Assembly: GCF_963676855.1 (NCBI RefSeq)
Contig: NZ_OY781460.1
Location: 3,408,001 to 3,472,000, forward strand
Reading direction: 5' to 3'
DNA length: 64,000 bases
DNA from: an uncultured Anaeromusa sp.
GTDB taxonomy: Bacteria; Bacillota; Negativicutes; Anaeromusales; Anaeromusaceae
Part shown: positions 51,199 through 59,613 of the stretch, piece after piece
Numbering within the stretch: the stretch's first letter is position 1
Layout of the letters: the number at the start of each line of letters is the position of its first letter
Notes under the pieces: model-generated
Database searches by the model: none
Told to the model about the DNA's origin: nothing
Seen by the model: only the letters and a program-made list of their open reading frames with translations
Translations under genes and position numbers: made by a program

Positions 51199-52497
51199 TC
51201 ACAGCAGCGGCAATGTGTCAGCCGCATGCGCCATGACGCTCACCGAGAAGTCCTTGCGCTCCAGCAACTGTTCCGCCTTTTCTAGCGCCTCCTCGGGCGT
51301 TTCCACCACCAAAAAGCCGGCCTTCTCAAAGAAGCTTCTGTTTTGCGGCAAAGAAACCACAATCAGTGATACCGCAGCTGCAATGGCGCCAATTTTCAAC
51401 GCCGAAAAGCCAGGCACCGTAAACCCTTCTCTAAGAATTGCTTCGCGCTGCGCAACGTCGTATTGAAACCAATCGCTAAACTCTTGAGGTTCCTGAATAT
51501 CGCGACACTCCAAAAAGAAAACGATCACGCCTCTTTCTTTTACCGCTTGAAACGCATTCGCAATGGTTTTCGTAGCCTGATATAGATTAATGTCTTTAGG
51601 ATACCCTCCGGCGGAGGCAACCACTAAGTCCGTTTTTTCTCGTATAGGAACGCCGAAACCCTTAACAACTTCTCGGCAGCCCTCTTCCCACGCTTGCCGC
51701 CAGTGTCCCGCAACAAAACGTGCGAATTTTCCTTCCGGCGTAAAAACGGCATTCAATAAAAAAGACGGCTTCACCATCTCGCCAATTTCCAGTTGATCCA
51801 GATTCATGGCATTCGCTTCAATGCTTCCAGCATACGCCTCTGGGTGAATGCCGCCGCCCGCATCTGGGTGCAGACAAAGGCGATGATTCGCCTGAATACT
51901 GTTGTAAGCAGATACGCCAGGCATGATGGCTTTTCGTCCACCACCAAAGCCAGCCATAATATGGTAGACAATACCGCCGGTAACAATCACCTTGTCTGCA
52001 TTTGCTACACGTTTATGAATGGACACCGGCGTTCCTCGGGACGTAGTTCCGAAAAAAATGAAATCCTCTTCCTTTTGCGCTTGGCTTTGGCAAACAGCAA
52101 CTCGCTTTACCACTTCTCGTCCGAAAACCAATTCATTTTCTTCGTCCGTCTGCTGACGATGTGCGCCCAAGGCAACAACAAGAGTGATATTTTCATCGGC
52201 TACGCCATAACGATTGAGTTCATCCAGAAGAACCGGAAGAAACAGATCGAACCGCACCCACCTGCGTGTGACGTCGCTGACAATAATGACAACGCTCTCG
52301 CCTGATCTTATTAGCTCATTCAAAGGAGGGCTGGCAATCGGATACTGAAGAGCCTGCCGAACCGCCTCTGCTATATCAACAACAGGAACCGCCTTTTTGC
52401 CGCACACCTCGTTAACGACTTGCGCGCTAGGCAACGATACGCTTACGCTACTCTCCCCAAAAGGAAACTCATACTTTACCGCCGTTGACTTACTCAC
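51199..52497 (-). CDS. larA: LarA-family nickel-dependent racemase homologue
   Basis: A 432-residue protein of the LarA superfamily, whose lactate racemase uses a nickel-pincer nucleotide. Active-site residues align well: H113 in ALGAHRQQT, H179 in GGIVYHIMAGFGGGRK and K189, with the same spacing as H108, H174 and K184 of LarA. The start codon is GTG with GGAGG before it. No larB, larC or larE is in the window, so the cofactor must be made elsewhere. Many LarA homologues act on other 2-hydroxy acids, so lactate is not certain. Confidence 0.85.
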   Translation of the reverse strand: MSKSTAVKYEFPFGESSVSVSLPSAQVVNEVCGKKAVPVVDIAEAVRQALQYPIASPPLNELIRSGESVVIIVSDVTRRWVRFDLFLPVLLDELNRYGVADENITLVVALGAHRQQTDEENELVFGREVVKRVAVCQSQAQKEEDFIFFGTTSRGTPVSIHKRVANADKVIVTGGIVYHIMAGFGGGRKAIMPGVSAYNSIQANHRLCLHPDAGGGIHPEAYAGSIEANAMNLDQLEIGEMVKPSFLLNAVFTPEGKFARFVAGHWRQAWEEGCREVVKGFGVPIREKTDLVVASAGGYPKDINLYQATKTIANAFQAVKERGVIVFFLECRDIQEPQEFSDWFQYDVAQREAILREGFTVPGFSALKIGAIAAAVSLIVVSLPQNRSFFEKAGFLVVETPEEALEKAEQLLERKDFSVSVMAHAADTLPLL

Positions 52498-52651
52498 TTA
52501 AAAACCTCCATAGCAACGTCCTGCCATAACTATAGCCTCACTATTGCCGACCATCCTTAGAGCATTTTTTTCCTGTTTTCGCCAACGCAGCCAAAGTAAC
52601 CCTACCTTTAAAAGTTTCATCCTAACGCCTCCTTCAGAAAATCATGCCGCC

Positions 52652-53770
52652 TCACGCTAAGGCCTGCTCTAAATCAGCAAGCAAATCGTCTGCATTTTCC
52701 AAGCCCACCGACAAACGCAACAACCCTTCCGGCGTAGTGCTTTGCGGTCCTTCCACAGAGGCGCGGTGCTCAATGAGGCTTTCCACGCCGCCCAAGCTGG
52801 TCGCCCGAGAAATGATACGCACCCGCGCAGTCACATCCAGCGCTTTCTCCTTACCTCCCGTCACTTCAAAGGACAGCATCCCGCCAAAAAGGCTCATCTG
52901 CTTTTTCGCCGTCTCATAGCCCGGATGAGACGGTAGTCCAGGATAGTAAACACGCTCCACTTTCGGATGATTTTCTAAAAACTGCGCCACCGCCATAGCC
53001 CCTTCGCAGTGATTGCGTATGCGACACGGCAATGTCTGCAGCCCACGTTGCACTAGCCAGCAGTCAAAAGGCGACGGAACCGCTCCGCCGATTTGTTGTA
53101 CTAACCGCAGACGCTTGAAGTAGTCATTTTCGGTTTTGCTAACCACTACGCCGCCAAGAACATCACTGTGTCCGCCGAAATATTTCGTCGTCGAATGCAC
53201 CACAAGATCCGCGCCTAAGTCTAAGGGACGCTGCAAAATGGGCGTCGCCCACGTATTGTCGCAAGCGCAAAGAATACCCGCCTCATGTGCGATTTTGGCA
53301 ACCGCTGCAATATCCGTAATTTTAAGAGTAGGATTGGACGGCGTCTCTAGAAAAATAAGTTTTGTATTCTTCTGCAACGCCTGCGCAACACGCTCTGGAT
53401 CTGTCGTATCCACAAAGGATGCTTCCAGTTTCCATGGACCGAAAATCTCTTTCAGCATTTTCGTAGTTCCATGGTATAAGTCCCTAGAAGCAATGACATG
53501 ATCTCCGGCGGACAGCGATTGAAAGAGAGCCATAATCGCAGCCAATCCAGAGGAAAATGCCGCTGCCACTTCGCCGTTTTCCAATACGGCAACGCTTTGT
53601 TCCAGGCTTTTTCGATTGGGATTGTCTAAACGACTATATACATAGCCCCGGGGATAGGTGCCGTCGCCGTCGCGTTCATAGGTAGTCGCCAAGTAAAGAG
53701 GCGGCACAACAGCGCCGGTAGCTAAATCCGTTTCGTGCCCTAAATGAATAGCTTTGGTTTCTATTTTCAT
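52652..53770 (-). CDS. Cystathionine gamma-synthase/lyase-type PLP enzyme
   Basis: A 372-residue Cys/Met-metabolism PLP enzyme, third of its kind in the window. Its PLP lysine is K196 in VVHSTTKYFGGHSDV, with YSRLDNPNRKSLEQ in place of YSRSGNPTR. The ATG at 53770 has GAGGAAAG. It follows the 4Fe-4S protein gene by 25 bp and lies downstream of the methionine-type transporter operon, so its substrate is probably a sulfur amino acid or related thioether. Whether it is a gamma-lyase, beta-lyase or synthase cannot be told by eye. Confidence 0.85.
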   Translation of the reverse strand: MKIETKAIHLGHETDLATGAVVPPLYLATTYERDGDGTYPRGYVYSRLDNPNRKSLEQSVAVLENGEVAAAFSSGLAAIMALFQSLSAGDHVIASRDLYHGTTKMLKEIFGPWKLEASFVDTTDPERVAQALQKNTKLIFLETPSNPTLKITDIAAVAKIAHEAGILCACDNTWATPILQRPLDLGADLVVHSTTKYFGGHSDVLGGVVVSKTENDYFKRLRLVQQIGGAVPSPFDCWLVQRGLQTLPCRIRNHCEGAMAVAQFLENHPKVERVYYPGLPSHPGYETAKKQMSLFGGMLSFEVTGGKEKALDVTARVRIISRATSLGGVESLIEHRASVEGPQSTTPEGLLRLSVGLENADDLLADLEQALA

Positions 53771-53795
53771 CTTGCTTTCCTCATTTCTTTTTTGT

Positions 53796-54623
53796 CTAAT
53801 ACAGGCGTTTCCCATCTGAGCCATGGGTGCGCAGATGCACCCACCGCTTATAGCGCGGATCCTCCGGATTGCGGGAAATGGCTTCTTTTTCTTCTAAATA
53901 TAACTTCGTATCTTTGGAGTTGAAAATGTCCCGGTCCTTGCCGATGGGGCATACTTTAATGCAAATACCACAAGGATAACGCTTCTCTTTGCGCAACTGC
54001 GCATGATGCTTGGCACAGGCCGTTTTATCCATATCGGCAATAATACGATCCTCCCGGGTCGTAAACGCCTGGGAGGGACAGACGCGCTGACACACGCCGC
54101 ACTTGACACAAAGGTCCTTCTCCACTACGGCATCCGGTGCTAGTTCCAGACTGGTAAAGACCGAAACATAGCGAACACGGGGACCATACTTTTCGTTCAA
54201 CAACACATGACTGTAGCCAATCGTTCCCAAACCGGCATATTTACCGGCAAATACATGACTGAATGCTGCCAGCGGTTTGCGCACCAAAATTTCAATATCG
54301 CCATAGGCATCTCTTGGTAAGAAAATGGCGCCATGTCCATTTTCCGTGAGATGCACCGCCAAGCGGTACGCAATCTGGTCCAACAGAATATTGCTCGTAG
54401 TATACAGTTCCACATAGTTGATAGATGGCGTCGATTCCACTATCGGCAGCAAAACAGGCACGCCCAAAACGATAACCGATTTGGCTTCCGGCCAGATCGC
54501 TGCAGGCCGGTAAGCTTCCTCGACTTCACCATATTCATCCCAGCGCGATACTGGAGCCACACCTACCAGCGTAGCGCCCAGACCTTGGGCATATTTTAAA
54601 ATGCTTTGCTTGGTGATTTTCAT
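53796..54623 (-). CDS. QueG-like 4Fe-4S ferredoxin-type reductase
   Basis: A 275-residue protein with two 4Fe-4S motifs: CVKCGVCQRVCPSQ (about 170-183) and CAKHHAQ with CGICIKVCP (about 210-227). The N-terminal half (ATLVGVAPVSRW, then AKSVIVLGVPV and GLGTIGYSHVLLNEKYGPRV) resembles the cobalamin-binding fold of epoxyqueuosine reductase and reductive dehalogenases. It lacks the C-terminal HEAT repeats of true QueG, so it is probably not QueG. The ATG at 54623 has AAGGAGAG. It lies between metQ and the PLP enzyme gene. A corrinoid-dependent reduction of a sulfur or other compound is possible but unproven. Confidence 0.8.
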   Translation of the reverse strand: MKITKQSILKYAQGLGATLVGVAPVSRWDEYGEVEEAYRPAAIWPEAKSVIVLGVPVLLPIVESTPSINYVELYTTSNILLDQIAYRLAVHLTENGHGAIFLPRDAYGDIEILVRKPLAAFSHVFAGKYAGLGTIGYSHVLLNEKYGPRVRYVSVFTSLELAPDAVVEKDLCVKCGVCQRVCPSQAFTTREDRIIADMDKTACAKHHAQLRKEKRYPCGICIKVCPIGKDRDIFNSKDTKLYLEEKEAISRNPEDPRYKRWVHLRTHGSDGKRLY

Positions 54624-54648
54624 CTTTTCTCTCCTTATGGGTAGTAAG

Positions 54649-54672
54649 AAAGACCGCCTGCGCGGTCTTTCC
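54649..54672 (-). terminator. Hairpin between metQ1 and the 4Fe-4S gene
   Basis: AAAGACCGC pairs with GCGGTCTTT, followed by CTT. It is a modest terminator or attenuator, so some read-through into the next gene is likely. Confidence 0.6.
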
Positions 54673-54678
54673 ATTTCT

Positions 54679-55494
54679 TTACCAAGTAGGCACAAAAGAT
54701 CCTTTATATTTTTCTTCAATCCATTTTTTCACTTCCGGCGAATGGTACGCTTTTAGCAAACGTTGGAATACCGGATCGTCTTTGTCTTTGGTACGCACCA
54801 CGATCAAGTTGGCGTAGGGAGAATTGCTATCTTCCAGGGCAATAGAGTCTTTCGTCGGAATCAGCCCCGCTACGATGGCATAGTTCGTGTTGATAGCGGC
54901 CGCATCCAAGTCTACCAAGGAGTGGGGAATTTGCGCCGCATCGAGTTCGCTGATTTTAACATGCTTCGGATTTTCCACAATATCCGCCACAGTCGCCTTA
55001 ATGCCCACACCTTGTTTCAATTTAATTACGCCGGCTTTTTCCAAAAGCGCTAAGGCGCGGCCGCTATTGGCCGGATCGTTGGGAATACCGATAGCAGCTC
55101 CGTCTTTAAGTTCGGAAATTTGCTTAATGCTTTTCGAGTAAATACCCATGGGGAAAATAACAGTTTTGCCTGCCGCAACAAATTCATACTTTCTGTCTTT
55201 AATCTGATTGTCCAACCAAGGTTGATGCTGGTAGCTGTTGGCGTCAATATCACCTTGACTCAAAGCAATATTCGGCGTCATGTAGTCGTTAAATTCAACA
55301 ATTTGGATCTCCAAGCCGTCTTTGGCAGCCACTTTCTTAACTTCCTCCATGATTTCCGCATGAGGCCCCGCCGATACCCCCACTTTGATCGTCTTTTTCT
55401 CTGGCGGTGCATTATCTTTTGCTGCTCCGCCGCAACCGGCCAACAGTAGCGCCACCAATCCTAAAGCCAGCCATAATACTGTTAGTTTTCTCAT
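54679..55494 (-). CDS. metQ: MetQ-type substrate-binding lipoprotein, set 1
   Basis: A 271-residue lipoprotein (NlpA/MetQ family) with lipobox LLLAGC (Cys21). IKVGVSAGPHAEIMEEVKK, then YQHQPWLDNQI and AIGIPNDPANSGRALALLEK are typical of methionine-binding proteins. It captures methionine or a related sulfur compound outside the membrane for MetI/MetN. The start has TAGGAGGAA. It ends the metN-metI-metQ operon. A second, distinct MetQ is encoded at 61-62 kb, so the two sets probably differ in ligand. Confidence 0.92.
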   Translation of the reverse strand: MRKLTVLWLALGLVALLLAGCGGAAKDNAPPEKKTIKVGVSAGPHAEIMEEVKKVAAKDGLEIQIVEFNDYMTPNIALSQGDIDANSYQHQPWLDNQIKDRKYEFVAAGKTVIFPMGIYSKSIKQISELKDGAAIGIPNDPANSGRALALLEKAGVIKLKQGVGIKATVADIVENPKHVKISELDAAQIPHSLVDLDAAAINTNYAIVAGLIPTKDSIALEDSNSPYANLIVVRTKDKDDPVFQRLLKAYHSPEVKKWIEEKYKGSFVPTW

Positions 55495-55512
55495 TTCAAA
55501 TTCCTCCTAATG

Positions 55513-56166
55513 CTATTTTTTATTCACTTTGCGAGAAAGGGAATCTCCGAATATCTGAACCGCCTGCACCATAATAATCAAAATCACAACCGTTGCCGCC
55601 ATTACATCTGGGCGAAAACGCTGATAACCAAAGCGAATGGCTAAGTCGCCCAAACCACCGCCGCCAATCACACCGGCCATCGCAGAAAAGCCAATAAGCG
55701 ACACCACCGTAATGGTCAGCCCAGAAACTACTGCAGGCAGCGCTTCCGGCAGCAAAACCTTGCGAATGATCTCCCACGGCGATGCCCCCATTGACTGGGC
55801 CGCCTCAATCAAACCGTAATCAACCTCCCTTAGCGCGCCTTCTATCAACCGCCCCACAAAAGGAATGGCTGCCAGGGTCAACGGCACAATCGCCGCTACC
55901 GTACCGATGGAAGTGCCCACAAGAAGACGGGTCAAAGGAATGATCGCCACCATAAGAATAATGAACGGGACCGAGCGCGTTGCGTTGACAATGGCTCCGA
56001 GAATCCGATTTAAAAGCAGATTTTCTAAAATATGCCCCTTATCGGTTGTCAACAAAAGCACGCCCAGCGGAATGCCTAACAAGGCGGCAATGGCCGCTGA
56101 AACAGCAACCATTTGAACCGTCTGCCACAAGCTAAGCAGCAAGGCCTCAACGATTTGCGGCGACAT
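55513..56166 (-). CDS. metI: Methionine-type ABC transporter permease, set 1
   Basis: A 217-residue permease with five to six helices. The ATPase-contact EAA loop is LIEAAQSMGASPWEIIRKVLLPEALP, the MetI pattern. It overlaps metN by 20 bp and precedes metQ by 18 bp, the standard MetNIQ order. It forms the membrane channel of the importer. The symbol here means the permease, not the PLP enzyme at 45.7 kb. Confidence 0.94.
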   Translation of the reverse strand: MSPQIVEALLLSLWQTVQMVAVSAAIAALLGIPLGVLLLTTDKGHILENLLLNRILGAIVNATRSVPFIILMVAIIPLTRLLVGTSIGTVAAIVPLTLAAIPFVGRLIEGALREVDYGLIEAAQSMGASPWEIIRKVLLPEALPAVVSGLTITVVSLIGFSAMAGVIGGGGLGDLAIRFGYQRFRPDVMAATVVILIIMVQAVQIFGDSLSRKVNKK

Positions 56167-57196
56167 AACCCAACACCTCCGTCTTTACATCCTGCGTTTC
56201 CAAATACGGTAGAATTTTAGCCAACCGTTCTTGACTGCCTGCAAGAGATACAATCATAATCCCGAAAGGAACCCCTTGAATATAATGAACATTGCCAAAC
56301 AGAATGCTTGCTTCCACGTCAAGCTGCCGTACCAAGCGAGCAATAACCGGCTCGTTGGCTGACTCGCCCAAAAAAGTCAGGCGCACAACCATTTCGCTGT
56401 GCAGGAACGGCTCTGGTGAAAGCGGCCGCGCAGCCCATGCTTCTTCTGGCAAATTCGTGCTAATGACCGAGCTGATGAACGCCTTGGCGGTTGCTGACTG
56501 AGGAGCGGTAAATACATTAAGAACTTGTCCTTGTTCGATGATCTGACCGTTCTCAATCACCGCTACATGATGGCAAATTTCTTTGATAACCTGCATTTCA
56601 TGCGTAATCAGTACAATGGTCAGCTTCAATTTCCGGTTAATGTCCTGGAGCAATTGCAAAATCGACTTGGTTGTCTGCGGGTCTAGAGCCGACGTCGCCT
56701 CGTCGCACAAAAGCACCTTGGGGTTATTGGCCAACGCCCGGGCAATGCCTACGCGTTGTTTTTGACCGCCGCTCAGTTGAGCCGGATAGTGGTTGCGCTT
56801 ATCACTCAGACCTACAAGTTCCAGCAACGGCACAACCGCCGCTTCAATTTCTCTTTGACTCTTCCCCTCCAGTTCCAAGGGAAAGGCGATATTCTCATAC
56901 ACGGTCCGCGAAGACAACAAATTAAAATGCTGAAAAATCATGCCCATTTTCTTGCGGACGTTCCGCAATTCGTCAGTTGACAGAGTCGTCAGTTCTTGCC
57001 CGTCTACGACAACAGAGCCTTCCGTTGGCCGTTCCAGCATGTTAATGCAGCGAATGAGCGTACTTTTGCCAGCTCCACTCAGACCAATAACGCCGAATAT
57101 TTCTCCTTTTTCCACTTCCAAGTTGACACCCTGGAGCGCGTGAACCTCTTTGGCGCCAGCATACGTTTTCTTTATGTCTGTAAGCTTAATCAACAT
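56147..57196 (-). CDS. metN: Methionine-type ABC transporter ATPase with NIL domain, set 1
   Basis: A 349-residue ATPase. Residues 1-240 are the ABC domain, with [27 protein letters not shown] and [17 protein letters not shown]. The C-terminal NIL domain (about 265-349, LTFLGESANEPVIARLVRQL) binds methionine in E. coli and inhibits transport when the pool is full. The ATG at 57196 has GGGGTGA. A promoter and an attenuator-like hairpin precede it, but no S-box. Confidence 0.94.
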   Translation of the reverse strand: MLIKLTDIKKTYAGAKEVHALQGVNLEVEKGEIFGVIGLSGAGKSTLIRCINMLERPTEGSVVVDGQELTTLSTDELRNVRKKMGMIFQHFNLLSSRTVYENIAFPLELEGKSQREIEAAVVPLLELVGLSDKRNHYPAQLSGGQKQRVGIARALANNPKVLLCDEATSALDPQTTKSILQLLQDINRKLKLTIVLITHEMQVIKEICHHVAVIENGQIIEQGQVLNVFTAPQSATAKAFISSVISTNLPEEAWAARPLSPEPFLHSEMVVRLTFLGESANEPVIARLVRQLDVEASILFGNVHYIQGVPFGIMIVSLAGSQERLAKILPYLETQDVKTEVLGYVAANR

Positions 57197-57249
57197 TATC
57201 ACCCCAAATCCAAAATGAGTTGCATTGGCCTGCGCCAATTTCAACAAAC

Positions 57250-57298
57250 AAAAAAGGCCAAGATCCCTTTCGCTTACGCGAAAAGATTCTTAGCCTTC
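57250..57298 (-). terminator. Attenuator-like terminator in the metN1 leader
   Basis: On the minus strand AAGGCTAAGAATC and TTTTCGC pair with GCGAAA and GATCTTGGCCTT, then seven T. It lies between the promoter and metN. The leader before it is only about 35 nt, too short for a SAM-I aptamer. Confidence 0.75.
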
Positions 57299-57335
57299 AG
57301 TATGTCTGATCAGCTTTGTCTTCAATTTGAATATG

Positions 57336-57365
57336 AGTGTACCATCATTACCTAGCTCCTGTCAA
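57336..57365 (-). promoter_or_regulatory. Sigma-A promoter of metN1
   Basis: On the minus strand TTGACA (57360-57365) and TACACT (57336-57341) are 18 bp apart. It gives a short leader that contains the terminator at 57250. Confidence 0.72.
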
Positions 57366-57478
57366 GTGTCGCCTACACAACAAAAGACGATTTCACCATC
57401 AGTTACACAACTGCAAAGCGCGACCATCTTCATTTTGAAGTTAGGTCGCGCTTTTACAGTATTTCTTCACTCCGTTTT

Positions 57479-57886
57479 TCAAGGAATATCAATCAATGGT
57501 CTCACTTCTGTAACATCAAAAAGAACGGCGGCCTGCAACTGCGCGGCAGCTTCGGCGCCGATTTTCTCGGCAATTTTTTCTCGTGTCGAAACAAGAAGTT
57601 CTCCCTCTTCTTGAATAGCGCGCACCCGAAGGTAAAGCCGCCAGCCTTTAGTAGCGAAAGTCACAGGAGACTCGCTCAAAACTAAGTAAGCAGCTTTAGG
57701 ATTTTCCTGCAAATTTTTCAAAGTCCGGCTATTACCCAACACCACTGAAAAAGAACCGTCCGGCAAAATTCCCGCCGTGCCAAAGTAAGCTTCATTCGGC
57801 TGTCCCTTGCCGTCCGCCGTAGCCAGCACCCCTATTTTACCAAATTGGTTTACCACGTCGATCACTTGTTGCGCTAATACTGTCAT
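57479..57886 (-). CDS. Pyridoxamine 5'-phosphate oxidase-fold protein
   Basis: A 135-residue split-barrel flavin-binding type protein. Features are KIGVLATADGKGQPNEAYFG at the start, DGSFSVVLGNSRTLKNLQENPKAAYL and the closing TEVRPLIDIP. Members of this group bind FMN, F420 or heme and often reduce small molecules; this one is too short to be PdxH. It follows the nifX-like gene by 61 bp, so it may be the last gene of the nitrogenase-like cluster. Its substrate is unknown. Confidence 0.8.
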   Translation of the reverse strand: MTVLAQQVIDVVNQFGKIGVLATADGKGQPNEAYFGTAGILPDGSFSVVLGNSRTLKNLQENPKAAYLVLSESPVTFATKGWRLYLRVRAIQEEGELLVSTREKIAEKIGAEAAAQLQAAVLFDVTEVRPLIDIP

Positions 57887-57947
57887 CTTTTATTCCTCCA
57901 TTCATAACTTTCCTATCTTTATACAAAGCAACTTTTTAAGCCACCGT

Positions 57948-58283
57948 TCAGCCCTTGCCCCCTAAAATATTTTTCTCTACTACCTTTGACAATACCGCTT
58001 TCATGGCAAAAGGCGTTTCAAAAATACGAATTTTTTGCCCCGCCAACTGCTTTATTGCACCCAATCCTATTTTCGCAGCGAAAAGAGCGTCGCAATCCTG
58101 CAAAACCGCCGTTTTTCTTGCTATTTCGTCCGCATTATGCGTCAAAAGACCAGCCGCTTTGCGCACTTCTACCAGGGAATACCCGCTATCGTCTAAGTCA
58201 TAAATATAAAACTGATACGCTTGGCCAAAATGCAGATCAATCTGTTCTCCGTCCGAACTGGCAACCGCCACCCTCTGCCCCAT
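57948..58283 (-). CDS. NifX/NafY-type cofactor-binding protein
   Basis: A 111-residue protein of the dinitrogenase iron-molybdenum cofactor family (NifX, NafY, NifB C-terminus). Features are VAVASSDGEQIDLHFGQAYQFYIYDL and CDALFAAKIGLGAIKQLAGQ. These proteins hold or shuttle Fe-S cofactor precursors. The ATG at 58283 has AAAGGAGAG and lies 13 bp after the NifK-like gene, so this is a dedicated accessory protein for the nitrogenase-like enzyme, with a cofactor beyond simple 4Fe-4S clusters. Confidence 0.88.
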   Translation of the reverse strand: MGQRVAVASSDGEQIDLHFGQAYQFYIYDLDDSGYSLVEVRKAAGLLTHNADEIARKTAVLQDCDALFAAKIGLGAIKQLAGQKIRIFETPFAMKAVLSKVVEKNILGGKG

Positions 58284-58296
58284 GGTTTCTCTCCTT

Positions 58297-59613
58297 TTAC
58301 CGGTACGTATCCAGCACCCGGTCATAAATGTCTTCAATGACCCGCAGCCCGCCTCGATACCCCGCATAGCCGCAGTTTAAAGTAAGCCGGTAAAACACCG
58401 GCGGACTAACAATCAGCAAATCGGCGCCTATATCCTTAGCTAAATCTCGGTCCCAACCGCTGCCTAGAATAAGTGCTCGCTTCGTATGTTCATCTTTTCG
58501 TATTTCTTCTTGCACCGCACCACCATCATTCAAAAAATAAACGTCTGCTGCACGAGCGTCCGAGATATGAAGAAATTCCTTGCGGATGTCTTCTTGAAAT
58601 TCTTCCGGCGTATTGTCGACAACAAACTGCTTCGCCGGCAAAATCCCCAGTTCGTTCAAAAGGTACTTGCCAAAACCAACGGCATAGGAAGCATCTAAAA
58701 TCGTATAGAACCGCCGCGGCAGGCCATAACGAAATTCCAGCATAAACTCCGCCGTTCGTTCCAGATGCATGTAAAATTTTTCTTCTTCAACTGCAATAAA
58801 AGCATCGGCTTGTTGCGCGTCCACATCTAGCTGTTCCGCTACTTGGCGCAAAAATTTAGTCGTTTCCCTGCCTCCGATCGGCAGATATGGAAAATGCACA
58901 TACGGCGTGCCGTACTTCTCCTGCAAATACTTGGCGCTCCCCAAACCCGCCCAAGCTCCCACAACGATATTGGCTTGCGCCTTGGGAATAGTCTTCCATT
59001 CCGCAATCCCCCCGGAACCGGCGCCAAAAAGAATATTCACCTGTAAGCCTAGGCCTTCAAGAATTCGCTTAATTTCTTCTAAATTGCCGTGCCAATAGGG
59101 ATCTTGGTCCGGCAAGCTGGCAAAGACATTAACCAGACCTTGTTCCTTGGTTTTATCGGCGCAGCGCACATCGACGTATTGGTCGATAATGGCGTTGACA
59201 ACCAGCTCATGGCTGACATAGTTGCTGCTTTTAAAACCACCTGTCTCCACATAAACAAGCGGCTTTCCTTGCCGTTGATACTCGCCCACAACGCTGCCGA
59301 CATCGTCACCGACAATATCTGACGTGCAACCTGTGAGCACTACATATAAATCAGCATCAATTACTTGCAAAGCGCCGTCAATGACGCTGCGCAACTTACC
59401 TTCACCACCATAGACAATCTCGGTTTCGCTAGCATTGGTGCAAGGAATAGTACTTCCTCCGGCATAGCCCTCCCCTTGCCCAATAAAACGGCATATTTTC
59501 ACGCTGCACCCTGGCCCCGCATGAACGACAGGAACCGCTCTTTTAATGGCGACCACTGATTGCTGCGCTCCTAGGGCGCACGAATAGCGCGGCTGTTCAA
59601 TAAACGTCGACAT
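58297..59613 (-). CDS. Nitrogenase-like component 1, beta-type (NifK/NifN-like) subunit
   Basis: A 438-residue member of the nitrogenase component 1 superfamily. It has C36 in VVHAGPGCSVK, C58 in TIPCTNASETEIVYGG and C96 in VVLTGCTSDIVGDDV, matching the three P-cluster cysteines of NifK (C70, C95, C153). C12 in SCALGA aligns with the region before them. The ATG at 59613 has GGAGGTGAGC and overlaps the NifD-like gene by 17 bp. The sequence is far shorter than NifK and lacks its N-terminal extension. The pair fits group IV nitrogenase-like enzymes such as methylthio-alkane reductase; Cfb-type or unknown reductases are alternatives. Confidence 0.85.
   Translation of the reverse strand: MSTFIEQPRYSCALGAQQSVVAIKRAVPVVHAGPGCSVKICRFIGQGEGYAGGSTIPCTNASETEIVYGGEGKLRSVIDGALQVIDADLYVVLTGCTSDIVGDDVGSVVGEYQRQGKPLVYVETGGFKSSNYVSHELVVNAIIDQYVDVRCADKTKEQGLVNVFASLPDQDPYWHGNLEEIKRILEGLGLQVNILFGAGSGGIAEWKTIPKAQANIVVGAWAGLGSAKYLQEKYGTPYVHFPYLPIGGRETTKFLRQVAEQLDVDAQQADAFIAVEEEKFYMHLERTAEFMLEFRYGLPRRFYTILDASYAVGFGKYLLNELGILPAKQFVVDNTPEEFQEDIRKEFLHISDARAADVYFLNDGGAVQEEIRKDEHTKRALILGSGWDRDLAKDIGADLLIVSPPVFYRLTLNCGYAGYRGGLRVIEDIYDRVLDTYR

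Noticed and set aside
50327..51466. A 379-residue plus-strand frame over tcdA and the start of the larA region
   Set aside because: It is antisense to tcdA, crosses an intergenic terminator, and shows no recognisable motif.
57197..57365. SAM riboswitch before metN set 1
   Set aside because: The leader is too short and has no GAGGGACTGGCCC or GATGACGCC core. Only a promoter and a terminator are supported.
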